DNA of 15,522 nucleotides. Origin: an uncultured Rhodanobacteraceae bacterium. Its GTDB lineage: Bacteria; Pseudomonadota; Gammaproteobacteria; Xanthomonadales; SZUA-5. The stretch is from assembly GCA_937928755.1 (NCBI GenBank), contig CALEZI010000065.1:1-15522 (forward strand). Reading direction: 5' to 3'. The position numbers and the translations under genes are program-made. Below are positions 6,576 through 13,446 of the stretch, in pieces. Below the pieces are notes generated by a model. It had not been told where the DNA came from. It did not search any database and saw only the letters and a program-made list of their open reading frames with translations. Within the stretch, counting starts at the first letter, position 1; each line of letters opens with the position of its first letter.

Positions 6576-7730
6576 ATGAGCGCAACCCGCTACGACACCG
6601 CCGTGATCGGCGCCGGTGTGTTCGGCGCCTGGATCGCATGGCACTTGGCCAGCGCGGGCGAGCGCGTATTGCTGGTCGACCAGTACGGCGCAGCCAATAG
6701 CCGCGCAAGTTCCGGTGGCGAGACGCGGGTGATTCGCATGGCCTACGGGCCCGATGTCGTCTACACGCGCATGGCGCAGAACTCGCTGCAACAATGGCAG
6801 GCGCTGTTCGCCGCAACCGGGCGGCCGGAGCTTTTTCAGCGCACCGGCGTGTTGTGGATGGCGCGACGCGGCAATGATTCAACCGAGCAGTCGCTCGGCG
6901 TGCTCAGTGATGCCGCCGTCGAGCACCAGGTGCTGGACGCTGCGGAACTGCGCCGGCGCTATCCGCAGATCAGCGTGCCCGACGACGGTTGGGCAATCTT
7001 CGAACCTGCGAGCGGCGGACTGCTGGCCCGCCGCGCGGTCCAGGCGGTGGTCGCCGATGCCTGCCGCAAGGGCGTGGTGCTGCAGCAGCAGTGCATCGCG
7101 CCAGTTGGCGGCATCGGCCGGCTGGCGACGCTGCGCACTGTCGACGGCCGCGCCATCCACGCCGATCGCCACGTGCTGGCCTGCGGACCCTGGCTCGGCA
7201 AGCTGCTGCCGGAGCTGCTCGGCCGGCGCATCTTTCCGACGCGCCAGGAGGTTTGTTACTTTGGCGTGCCGGCCGGCGAGACCCGCTTCGCTGCGCCGCA
7301 GATGCCCACCTGGATGGACTTCGATCGCGAATGGTATGGCCTGCCCGACATCGAAGGGCGCGGCTTCAAGCTCGCATGTGATGTGCACGGTTCGGCGATC
7401 GATCCCGATGGCGCCGAGCGCGTGCCGAGCGCGGAGGCTATCGCCGCCGCACGCGCGTTCATGGCCACGCGCTTCCCGGCGCTGGCCGACGCGCCACTGA
7501 TCGCCGCCGAGGTGTGCCAGTACGAGAACACCTCCAACGGGGATTTCCTGATCGACCGCCACCCGGATTTCGACAATCTGTGGATCGCCGGTGGCGGCTC
7601 GGGCCACGGGTTCAAGCATGGGCCAGCGGTGGGCGAGTACCTCGCCGGGGTGCTCGGCGGCGCGACGTCCGCCGAGCCGCGGTTCAGCATCGCCGGCAAG
7701 CAGACCACGCAAAGGCGCGAGGTGCATTGA
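6576..7730 (+). CDS. Monomeric sarcosine oxidase-like FAD-dependent amine oxidase
   Basis: It probably oxidises a secondary or N-methyl amino acid, passing electrons to O2 with H2O2 release. It has 384 residues, close to the Bacillus monomeric sarcosine oxidase length. The N-terminal FAD motif is VIGAGVFGAWIAWHLA (10-25). GGETRVIRMAY (48-57) corresponds to the family's active-site arginine segment. Cys314 in EVCQYENTSNGDFLID matches the cysteine that carries covalent FAD, with Tyr316 beside it. Lys265 and Lys347 (GSGHGFKHG) match the family's active-site lysines. By my hand alignment, the histidine four residues after Lys265 in sarcosine oxidase is Asp269 here, so the substrate may differ. 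The ATG at 6576 places the FAD motif correctly, and the 55-residue upstream extension covers repeats. No glycine-cleavage or folate genes lie nearby to suggest a substrate. Confidence 0.88.
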   Translation: MSATRYDTAVIGAGVFGAWIAWHLASAGERVLLVDQYGAANSRASSGGETRVIRMAYGPDVVYTRMAQNSLQQWQALFAATGRPELFQRTGVLWMARRGNDSTEQSLGVLSDAAVEHQVLDAAELRRRYPQISVPDDGWAIFEPASGGLLARRAVQAVVADACRKGVVLQQQCIAPVGGIGRLATLRTVDGRAIHADRHVLACGPWLGKLLPELLGRRIFPTRQEVCYFGVPAGETRFAAPQMPTWMDFDREWYGLPDIEGRGFKLACDVHGSAIDPDGAERVPSAEAIAAARAFMATRFPALADAPLIAAEVCQYENTSNGDFLIDRHPDFDNLWIAGGGSGHGFKHGPAVGEYLAGVLGGATSAEPRFSIAGKQTTQRREVH

Positions 7731-7833
7731 GGCGGCAAATTCGGCTGTGAAAGTGATCTTGTATCGTGGCGCTTGCGATTACCGATCGCGATACAGGGTC
7801 TCACCAAACATGCCGTAAGGCCCTGATTTTACG

Positions 7834-7885
7834 GTGGGAGCGGATTTACTCCGCGAGAGCTTTCGCGGGATGAACCCGCTCCCGC
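7834..7885. repeat. REP-like palindrome (GTGGGAGCGG family)
   Basis: GTGGGAGCGG (7834-7843) pairs imperfectly with CCGCTCCCGC (7876-7885). Inside are a GCGGA/TCCGC hairpin and CGCGAGAGCTTTCGCG, itself a near-perfect palindrome. Sequences of this form are familiar extragenic palindromes in Pseudomonas and Xanthomonadales. The 5' end again reads GTGG. It lies about 100 bp past the oxidoreductase stop. Confidence 0.75.
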
Positions 7886-7968
7886 AGGTTCGATGCGCCA
7901 ATGAGCGCACCACCAAGTGGCGTCCATTGCTCTCTCCAGACTTCCGCAAGTGACTGAATGAAGATCAA

Positions 7969-8087
7969 TTGTCCGCAAAGGACGCAAAGGAGAGCAAACC
8001 GAGCAAGTGATTCGGCAGGGGAAATCTGACCTCTGCACAAACACTGCTTCCTGCTCTCTTTGCGTTATTTGCGTCCTTTGCGGACAA
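7969..8087. repeat. Spaced inverted repeat of the TTTGCGTCCTTTGCGGACAA type
   Basis: The left arm at 7969-7996 (TTGTCCGCAAAGGACGCAAA, then GGAGAGCA) is the complement of the right arm at 8052-8087 (TGCTCTC, then TTTGCG units ending TTTGCGGACAA). The right arm carries one extra TTTGCGTTA unit. The 55-base middle shows no gene. A diverged single copy occurs at 6513-6547. I recall similar TTTGCGTCCTTTGCG strings as common intergenic repeats in proteobacteria, with no established function. Confidence 0.7.
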
Positions 8088-8172
8088 AGATGCAGCCGGC
8101 ATGGTCGCCGTCAGTTCGATGCGCGATCAAGCGTGCCGGCAGGGACCAGGACTCCTGCCTGGGCGTGCGCCC

Positions 8173-9414
8173 CTACCAGCGCCCGCTGGCGCCTCCTCCG
8201 CTGCTGCGACCGCCGCCGAAACTGCTGCCGGAACTCGACGAGGAACTGCTCGGCGGCGGCAGCACCGGCAGCACGCGGCGTTCGGTGCGCACGTGGTTGC
8301 AGTTCTGGCAAGTCTCGGTGACTTCGGCGAGGCCGGTCGAATAGCGGGTGGCGGACGTCAAGGTCTTCGACACGCTCGACATTGCCCGCGAATGGCAGCT
8401 CTTGCAGTCGCTGTAGCGGGTGAACCATGCGCGCCGCGCGATCTGCTCGATCTTGCCGCAGCGCGGGCACTGGAACACCCGGTGATCAACGCTGCCGAGG
8501 CGTTCTTCGGTGCGTTCGGATGGCGTCAGGTGGTTGTCGTCGATGTGTTCGGGCAGCAGTTGCATGGCGCTGCCGCAGGCGCCGCACTTGCGCGTGAACC
8601 AGCGCGAACCGGTGAACCACCAGAACATGCGCAGGATCTTGTTCACCAGCCAGAGCACCGCTGCGGCAAGCGCCGCGAGGATCGACAGTCCGATCGCCAG
8701 TGCGCCGGTGGGCGCCTCGGCCGACGCGTCCGATCCGCGGCTTGCCGGGCTCGCCGGCAGTGGCGTGGCGGGCGGGCGATCGTCGCCGGTCCCGGCTCGC
8801 ACCGGTTCGCCTGCATCCCCGGCAAGCGCCATCGGCGCGTCGTTGCTATCGAGCCGCGCGGGCGCCGTCGCTGATTCCCCATTCACCATTCCCGGTTCCG
8901 GCTGCTCGGCCGGCCTCGACAAATCGACGGCGTAAACGCTCTGCAGCAGCAGTGTGGCGCCGGCGACCAGTCCCTGGTCGTAATCGCCGTTGCGGAAGCG
9001 TGGCACCATGGCGTCGTTCATCGCGCGCTCGGCGTGCGCGCGATTGGTCGGATTGTCGATGCCGTCGCCGAGCACGATTTCGGCGGCGCGGTCGCGTTTG
9101 GCCAGCAGGAACAGCGTGCCGTCGTTGCGCTGCCGGTCGCCGACGCCCCATCGATTGAAAACCTCGGTGGCGAACGTCCGGTGGTGAATGCCGTCGGTGC
9201 TGTCGATGACCACGAATGCCAGTTGGCCGCGCCCCGCGCCATCGAGGGTTGCTGCCAGGCGATCGAGTTCGGCACGGGTGTCGGCGGCCAGCAGTCCGCG
9301 AGTGTCCGACACGTGACTGGCAGGCAGAGGCGAGCGCAACTGCTCGATGCCTTCGGCGCGCAGCCCGAAGACCAGCGAGAGCAACAACGTGGCCACCATC
9401 CAGCGCTGGTTCAA
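8173..9414 (-). CDS. TPM-domain membrane protein with four CxxC pairs (YgcG-like)
   Basis: A 413-residue envelope protein. It begins with a signal peptide (ATLLLSLVFGLRA, likely cleaved near residue 20). A TPM domain (about 33-160) follows, with DTRGLLAADTRAELDRLA, WGVGDRQRNDGTLFLLA and EIVLGDGID. TPM domains are proposed phosphatases or assembly factors. A Pro/Ala-rich linker leads to one membrane helix (237-263). The C-terminal part has CGAC (277-280), CPRC (316-319), CKSC (337-340) and CQNC (369-372), enough for two zinc sites, then a Ser run and a Gly-rich tail (GGGRSSGGGASGRW) typical of YgcG-like proteins. The TTG at 9414 is preferred: GAGGA lies 7 bases upstream and the TTG overlaps the previous gene's TGA. 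The ATG at 9399 lacks such a site. TPM probably faces the periplasm and the CxxC domain the cytoplasm (inference). Confidence 0.85.
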   Translation of the reverse strand: MNQRWMVATLLLSLVFGLRAEGIEQLRSPLPASHVSDTRGLLAADTRAELDRLAATLDGAGRGQLAFVVIDSTDGIHHRTFATEVFNRWGVGDRQRNDGTLFLLAKRDRAAEIVLGDGIDNPTNRAHAERAMNDAMVPRFRNGDYDQGLVAGATLLLQSVYAVDLSRPAEQPEPGMVNGESATAPARLDSNDAPMALAGDAGEPVRAGTGDDRPPATPLPASPASRGSDASAEAPTGALAIGLSILAALAAAVLWLVNKILRMFWWFTGSRWFTRKCGACGSAMQLLPEHIDDNHLTPSERTEERLGSVDHRVFQCPRCGKIEQIARRAWFTRYSDCKSCHSRAMSSVSKTLTSATRYSTGLAEVTETCQNCNHVRTERRVLPVLPPPSSSSSSSGSSFGGGRSSGGGASGRW

Positions 9415-10139
9415 GGCTGCTTCCTCGATTCGAAGGTGTCGTCGGCGACCCGATCCGCGCCTGCAATCCAGGCGTCGATCTCGGCACTGACGCTGGCCTC
9501 GACCGGCAACAAGCGCATCCACGGCGCGTCCAGCAATTCGTGAGTTTCGAGCAGCGCCCGCGTCTCGTCGGGATTGCCGAAAACGTACACCCAGAACCCA
9601 CTGCTCAGCGCATTGCGGCTACCGTCGGCGGCGCGGTCGCGCTTTTCGATCCAGCCCGGCACGCGATCGTCGACGATCAGATGCGCCGCAGCCTTGAGGT
9701 CGATCTGGCGCAGCACCAGAGCGTCGTCGACCTGATCGTAGGCAACCAGCGTGTAGCCGCTCGGCTTGTCGTCGGCAGCGCTCGCCTTCGCCGGGTCGGG
9801 CCGATCGCGCGCAGCAACGAAGGCCTGCTTGTCGCTGCGCGCGAATCCCAGTTCGAGGTCAACTTCCAGATCGTCGACATCGGGCACCCGTTGACCCTCA
9901 TCGTTGCGCTCGATCCCGACCGAATACCAGCGATCGCAATCGGCCGTGATGCGCAGGTAGAGCACGCCGTCATCCGGCTCGCGGCGCAGGTCCTCGGCAC
10001 GCCAGTCGCCGACCAGTAGCGGATCGCACGCCGTCATCGCGCCCGGCGGCGACTGGAATTCCACGGTGTCGCAAGCGGCGAGGGCGACGCCGGCAATGCC
10101 CAGAACAAGCGTGCGGCGCATACGACAGAGGCGGTTCAT
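9411..10139 (-). CDS. Putative lipoprotein, family not recognised
   Basis: A 242-residue predicted lipoprotein. The signal peptide RRTLVLGIAGVALAAC ends in a lipobox (LAAC, Cys23). Residue +2 is Asp, which in Enterobacteria keeps lipoproteins in the inner membrane; whether that rule holds here is unknown. The mature part is acidic with mixed strands and helices and no recognised domain (WYSVGIERNDEGQ, SSGFWVYVFGNPDE). The latter segments suggest a beta-sandwich or TPM-partner protein, but that is a guess. GGAG stands 8 bases before the ATG at 10139. The stop TGA overlaps the TTG start of the TPM gene (TTGA), so the two proteins are probably translated together and may act together at the inner membrane. 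Upstream lies a GTGG-headed palindrome and then the end of the carboxylase gene. Confidence 0.8.
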   Translation of the reverse strand: MNRLCRMRRTLVLGIAGVALAACDTVEFQSPPGAMTACDPLLVGDWRAEDLRREPDDGVLYLRITADCDRWYSVGIERNDEGQRVPDVDDLEVDLELGFARSDKQAFVAARDRPDPAKASAADDKPSGYTLVAYDQVDDALVLRQIDLKAAAHLIVDDRVPGWIEKRDRAADGSRNALSSGFWVYVFGNPDETRALLETHELLDAPWMRLLPVEASVSAEIDAWIAGADRVADDTFESRKQP

Positions 10140-10212
10140 CGGCGGGTCTCCAGGGCCAGAGTTGGCCGGCAGGCGTGCCTACAATACGGCTTATCGAGGG
10201 GGCGTCGCTCTG

Positions 10213-10288
10213 GTGGGCCCAGACTGCTCTGGACGCTGTTGCCCCTGGGTGGGTGAAGCGAAGAGCGTCCAGACCAGTCTGGACCCAC
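10213..10288. repeat. GTGG-headed palindrome pair (GTCCAGAC family)
   Basis: The left unit has a GTGG head and GCCCAGACTGCTCTGGAC, slightly decayed. The right unit is the mirror of a GTGG head plus GTCCAGAC/GTCTGGAC with a two-base centre, ending in CCAC. The loop is about 26 bases. It begins 18 bases past the liuD stop and ends about 75 bases before the lipoprotein start, so it may protect or end the liuD transcript. It belongs to the family at 2385-2454 and 6206-6429, and like most of those copies is followed by CCAAAGC. Confidence 0.85.
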
Positions 10289-10306
10289 CAAAGCAGGACT
10301 CAGCGC

Positions 10307-12307
10307 TCATGACACCAGCTGCACCAGCACCATGTCGGCCTCGACGAACTCGCCAACCGTTGCGCGGATCTCGGCGACCTTGCCGGCGCGCGGGGCACGC
10401 AGGGTGATCTCCATCTTCATCGCTTCCATGACGATCAGTTCCTGGTCGTCGAGCACTTCGGCATCGGCGTCGACGCGCACGGCGACGATGCGCCCCGGCA
10501 TGGGGGCGCGCACCGCGTCTCCGCCGCCGGATTTGGCGCGCTCGAATGCATACGGATGGCGTAGCGTCAGCGAGTAACGTTGTTCGCCATCGTGCGCCAG
10601 GTAGCCGTTCGGCAGTGCGCGCACGCGCAGGCGGACCGCGCGCTCGCCGAGCAGGAAGTCGACGCTGTCGGCAGCGAGCTGCGCGCCGCGAACTTCCAGT
10701 CGCCTGGCGCCGATGTAGAGGCTGTAATCGCCGTCGTGACCATGCGCCGCGACTTCGATCAGCGCGTCGCGGTGCAGCAGGTGCTTCAGCCGTTTGCCCG
10801 GATGGCCGTGGCGCCAGCCATCGGCCAGACACCACGGCGAATGTGGATCGCTGCCGCTGCGCCCGCGTGCACTGGCAGCGTATTCTTCGTCGAGCAGCGC
10901 GCGCACCGCGATCGCGACCAGTACGTCCTCCGGCAGCCCCGTGTTCACCGTCATGACCTCGTCGAGGTGGCGGTCGAGATAGCCGGTGTCGATGGTGGCG
11001 TCGACCACCGACGGATGCCGGCTCAGGCGCTCGAGGAACTCGACATTGCTCTTTGGCCCGACCACGATGGTGTCGGCCAGCGCACGTCGCAGCAAGGCCA
11101 GCGCCTGGCTGCGATCGGCTTCATGCACGATCAGCTTGGCGATCATCGGATCGTAGTGCACGGTCACGCTGTCGCCCTCCACGACCCCGGAATCGAGACG
11201 CACCGACGCGCTCGGCTGCGGCAGGCGCAGCATCTCGACGCGGCCGCTGCCGGGCAGGAAGCCCGCTTCCGGATCCTCGGCGTACAGGCGCACTTCGATG
11301 GCGTGGCCGCGCGTGGGCACCGGGCGCAGCGGGACCAGCTCTGCAAGGCGACCGCCGGCGGCGATCTGCAACTGCAGTTCGACCAGATCCAGGCCGGTCA
11401 CCATCTCGGTCACCGGGTGCTCGACCTGCAGCCGCGTATTGATTTCCATGAAGTAGAAATCGCCGGCAGGGCCGACGATGAACTCGACGGTGCCGGCATT
11501 GGCATAGTCGATCGCGGCGCCAGCCTGAATTGCCGCGGCGCCCATCGCCGCGCGCAACTCGGGCGTCACGAACGGCGAGGGCGATTCCTCGATGACCTTC
11601 TGGTAGCGCCGTTGCGCCGAGCACTCGCGCTCGTTGAGGTGGATCACCTCGCCATGCAGGTCGCCGAAGATCTGGATTTCGATGTGCCGCGGGCGTTCGA
11701 CATAGCGCTCCAGCAGCACGCGATCGCGGCCGAAGGCGCCGCGCGCCTCACGCTGGCAGGATTCCAGTGCCGCCATGAACTCGGCTGCCGTGCGCACCAC
11801 GCGCATGCCCTTGCCACCGCCGCCGTGGGCAGCCTTTATCATCAGCGGGAAACCCACGCGTTCTGCCTCGCGTGCCAGCAGTTGCGGATCCTGGTCCTCG
11901 CCGGTGTAGCCCGGCACCACCGGTACGCCGGCAGCGCTCATCAGGATCTTGGCGCCGGCCTTGCTGCCCATCTTGCGCATCGATGCCGCGCTCGGTCCGA
12001 TGAAGGTCAATCCCGCGTCCGCGACCGCCTCGGCGAAGTCCGCGTTCTCGCTCAAGAAGCCGAATCCCGGATGGATCGCTTGCGCGCCGGTCGCCAGCGC
12101 CGCCTCGATGATCCGCTCTCCGCGCAGGTAGGAATCGGTTGGCCGCGCGCCACCGATCCAGCGCCCTTCGTCAGCCAGTCGCACATGCTGCGCCCGCGCA
12201 TCGGCGTCCGAGTACACCGCCACCGTACCGATGCCCAACCGCGCGCAAGTACGCTGGATGCGGCAGGCAATCTCACCGCGATTGGCAATCAGGATCTTGT
12301 TGAACAT
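10307..12307 (-). CDS. liuD: Biotin-dependent acyl-CoA carboxylase alpha subunit, probably methylcrotonyl-CoA carboxylase
   Basis: It carboxylates its own biotin with ATP and bicarbonate, then passes CO2 to a beta subunit acting on 3-methylcrotonyl-CoA in leucine breakdown. It has 666 residues. The biotin carboxylase N-terminal domain starts KILIANRGEIACRI. The ATP-grasp domain carries HGGGGKGM (161-168), ERECSAQRRYQKVIEE (226-241) and MEINTRLQVEHPVTE (287-301). A biotin carboxylase C-terminal domain and a linker domain follow. The biotinyl domain ends the protein with biotin on Lys631 in EAMKMEI. The fused biotinyl domain and 666-residue length fit methylcrotonyl-, propionyl- or geranyl-CoA carboxylases. 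The neighbouring LiuC-like hydratase favours methylcrotonyl. The beta subunit (liuB) is not in this window. No clear ribosome-binding site precedes the ATG, which lies just after the large palindrome. Confidence 0.92.
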   Translation of the reverse strand: MFNKILIANRGEIACRIQRTCARLGIGTVAVYSDADARAQHVRLADEGRWIGGARPTDSYLRGERIIEAALATGAQAIHPGFGFLSENADFAEAVADAGLTFIGPSAASMRKMGSKAGAKILMSAAGVPVVPGYTGEDQDPQLLAREAERVGFPLMIKAAHGGGGKGMRVVRTAAEFMAALESCQREARGAFGRDRVLLERYVERPRHIEIQIFGDLHGEVIHLNERECSAQRRYQKVIEESPSPFVTPELRAAMGAAAIQAGAAIDYANAGTVEFIVGPAGDFYFMEINTRLQVEHPVTEMVTGLDLVELQLQIAAGGRLAELVPLRPVPTRGHAIEVRLYAEDPEAGFLPGSGRVEMLRLPQPSASVRLDSGVVEGDSVTVHYDPMIAKLIVHEADRSQALALLRRALADTIVVGPKSNVEFLERLSRHPSVVDATIDTGYLDRHLDEVMTVNTGLPEDVLVAIAVRALLDEEYAASARGRSGSDPHSPWCLADGWRHGHPGKRLKHLLHRDALIEVAAHGHDGDYSLYIGARRLEVRGAQLAADSVDFLLGERAVRLRVRALPNGYLAHDGEQRYSLTLRHPYAFERAKSGGGDAVRAPMPGRIVAVRVDADAEVLDDQELIVMEAMKMEITLRAPRAGKVAEIRATVGEFVEADMVLVQLVS

Positions 12308-12327
12308 GCGGCGGAGCCCCGGAAGCT

Positions 12328-12575
12328 GGAAAAAGGAAAAAGGAAAATGGAAAGGGGAAGGGCGGTTCGAGGCAACAACCTGAACCTGTCGCTGTCATTG
12401 CGAGCGCAGCGAAGCAATCCAGCGCCTCGTCTTTGCCCTGATTCGAAGAAGGGAAACCAGGAAGTGACGCTGGATTGCTTCGTCGCTTTGCTCCTCGCAA
12501 TGACGCCGAAGCACTGAAAAGAACCGGCCGCGTGCACTGGCTCTTCCCCTTTTCCATTTTCCTTTTTCCTTTTCC
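12328..12575. repeat. Nested palindrome C between liuC and liuD
   Basis: The outer arms are purine-rich on the left (12328-12360, GGAAAATGGAAAGGGGAAG) and complementary on the right (12543-12575), about 33 bases with only a few differences. The inner arms are TGTCATTGCGAGCGCAGCGA continuing to about 12424, and its complement 12468-12505 ending GCAATGACG. The inner arms are the TCATTGCGAGC...GCAATGACG type of intergenic repeat that I recall from many bacteria. The central 43 bases show no structure. The element fills nearly all of the 276-bp gap between two genes expected in one operon, so any shared transcript would carry a very long hairpin. Confidence 0.85.
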
Positions 12576-12583
12576 CGCTCCAA

Positions 12584-13369
12584 TCACAGCCAGTTCGGAG
12601 GTCGCTTCTCAAGGAACGCGCTGAGGCCTTCCTGGCCTTCCATCGAGCCGCGCAGGCGCGCGATCAGGGCGGCGGTCTGTTCGTCGAGCTTGCGTTGCGC
12701 GGCTTCGTCGCGGCCGAAGATGCCCTCGACCAGGCGTTTGGCGACCAGCATGGCGGTCGGCCCCGCCTTGAGCAGGGCATCAAGCTCATGCGCGACCAAT
12801 TCGTCGAGGCCGCCATCCGGGGCCACTTCGTGCACCAGTCCCATGTGAAATGCGTGCTGGGCGTCGAACATCGCGCCGCTCTGGAACCAGCGCTTCGCCT
12901 GGCGTGCGCCGATGGCGGCGACCACGTACGGCGAGATCACTGCAGGAACCAGCCCGAGCTTGCTCTCGGTCAGGCCGAAACGCACGTGTGGGGTAGTGAT
13001 TGCGATGTCGCAGCAGGCGATCAGCCCGACGCCGCCGCCAAACGCCGAGCCTTGCACGCGGGCGATGGTCGGTTTGGGCAGATAGGCCAAAGTACGCATC
13101 AGATCAGCGAGTTTGAGCGCGTCGGCGTGGTTCTCGGCTTCGCCGAAGCCGGCCATCGCCCGCATCCAGTTGAGATCGGCGCCGGCCGAAAACGACTTGC
13201 CCTCGGCTGCCAGTACCACCGCACGCACCTCGGGATCGGCGCCGACGCGCGCCAGCGCGGCGGTCAATTCGGTGATCAGTTCAGCGTTGAAGGCGTTGTG
13301 AACCTCGGGACGATCCATGGTCACCGTAGCAACCCGTCCCGACAGGCCGACGCGTACCAGAGCAGCCAT
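12584..13369 (-). CDS. liuC: Enoyl-CoA hydratase/isomerase, probable methylglutaconyl-CoA hydratase
   Basis: It probably hydrates 3-methylglutaconyl-CoA to HMG-CoA, the leucine-pathway step after the carboxylase. It has 261 residues, normal for crotonases. VATVTMDRPEVHNAFN (13-28), the CoA/oxyanion segment SAGADLNWM (61-69), GSAFGGGVGLIACCDIAI (107-124) and LTESKLGLVPAVISPYV (133-149) are characteristic of the bacterial LiuC group. Glu135 is the likely catalytic acid. The position of the first crotonase glutamate is Gly115, apparently shared with relatives as I recall them. The ATG at 13369 is preferred, with GGGGA 8 bases upstream; in-frame ATGs at 13384 and 13396 lack one. A TAGACT -10-like hexamer (13399-13404, - strand) would give a short leader to this start. 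It heads an apparent liuC-liuD pair downstream of the palindrome cluster. Confidence 0.85.
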   Translation of the reverse strand: MAALVRVGLSGRVATVTMDRPEVHNAFNAELITELTAALARVGADPEVRAVVLAAEGKSFSAGADLNWMRAMAGFGEAENHADALKLADLMRTLAYLPKPTIARVQGSAFGGGVGLIACCDIAITTPHVRFGLTESKLGLVPAVISPYVVAAIGARQAKRWFQSGAMFDAQHAFHMGLVHEVAPDGGLDELVAHELDALLKAGPTAMLVAKRLVEGIFGRDEAAQRKLDEQTAALIARLRGSMEGQEGLSAFLEKRPPNWL

Positions 13370-13446
13370 TCGTCGCTTCCCCATGTGAGATGCCATCGAG
13401 TCTACACGCGCGGGGTTTTCGAACGGGCATCGCGACCCGCGCTACT

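Larger units (their letters stand above)
7731..8172. other. Convergent intergenic region with two palindromic elements
   Basis: These 442 bp separate the convergent oxidoreductase and TPM-protein genes. They hold a short CCGTAA/TTACGG inverted repeat (7813-7834), a REP-like hairpin (7834-7885) and a long spaced inverted repeat (7969-8087). From 8095 to 8172 there are only small GC-rich inverted repeats such as GCCGGCA/TGCCGGC. No coding region or T-tract terminator was seen. Confidence 0.7.

Noticed and set aside
6087..6794. Minus-strand open frame through the tandem duplication
   Set aside because: Its translation repeats itself because it crosses the 112-bp duplication, and it overlaps both real + strand genes.
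7759..7798. GTATCG...CGATAC stem after the oxidoreductase as a terminator
   Set aside because: The stem is short with a long loop and no T tract follows.
10580..12517. Long + strand open frame (645 codons) opposite liuD
   Set aside because: It is a GC-rich antisense shadow of a clear biotin carboxylase and shows no family motifs. Its end runs through the repeat between liuC and liuD.
12289..12612. Small minus-strand frames between liuC and liuD
   Set aside because: These are translations of the TCATTGCGAGC repeat and purine arms, seen in many genomes as false genes.
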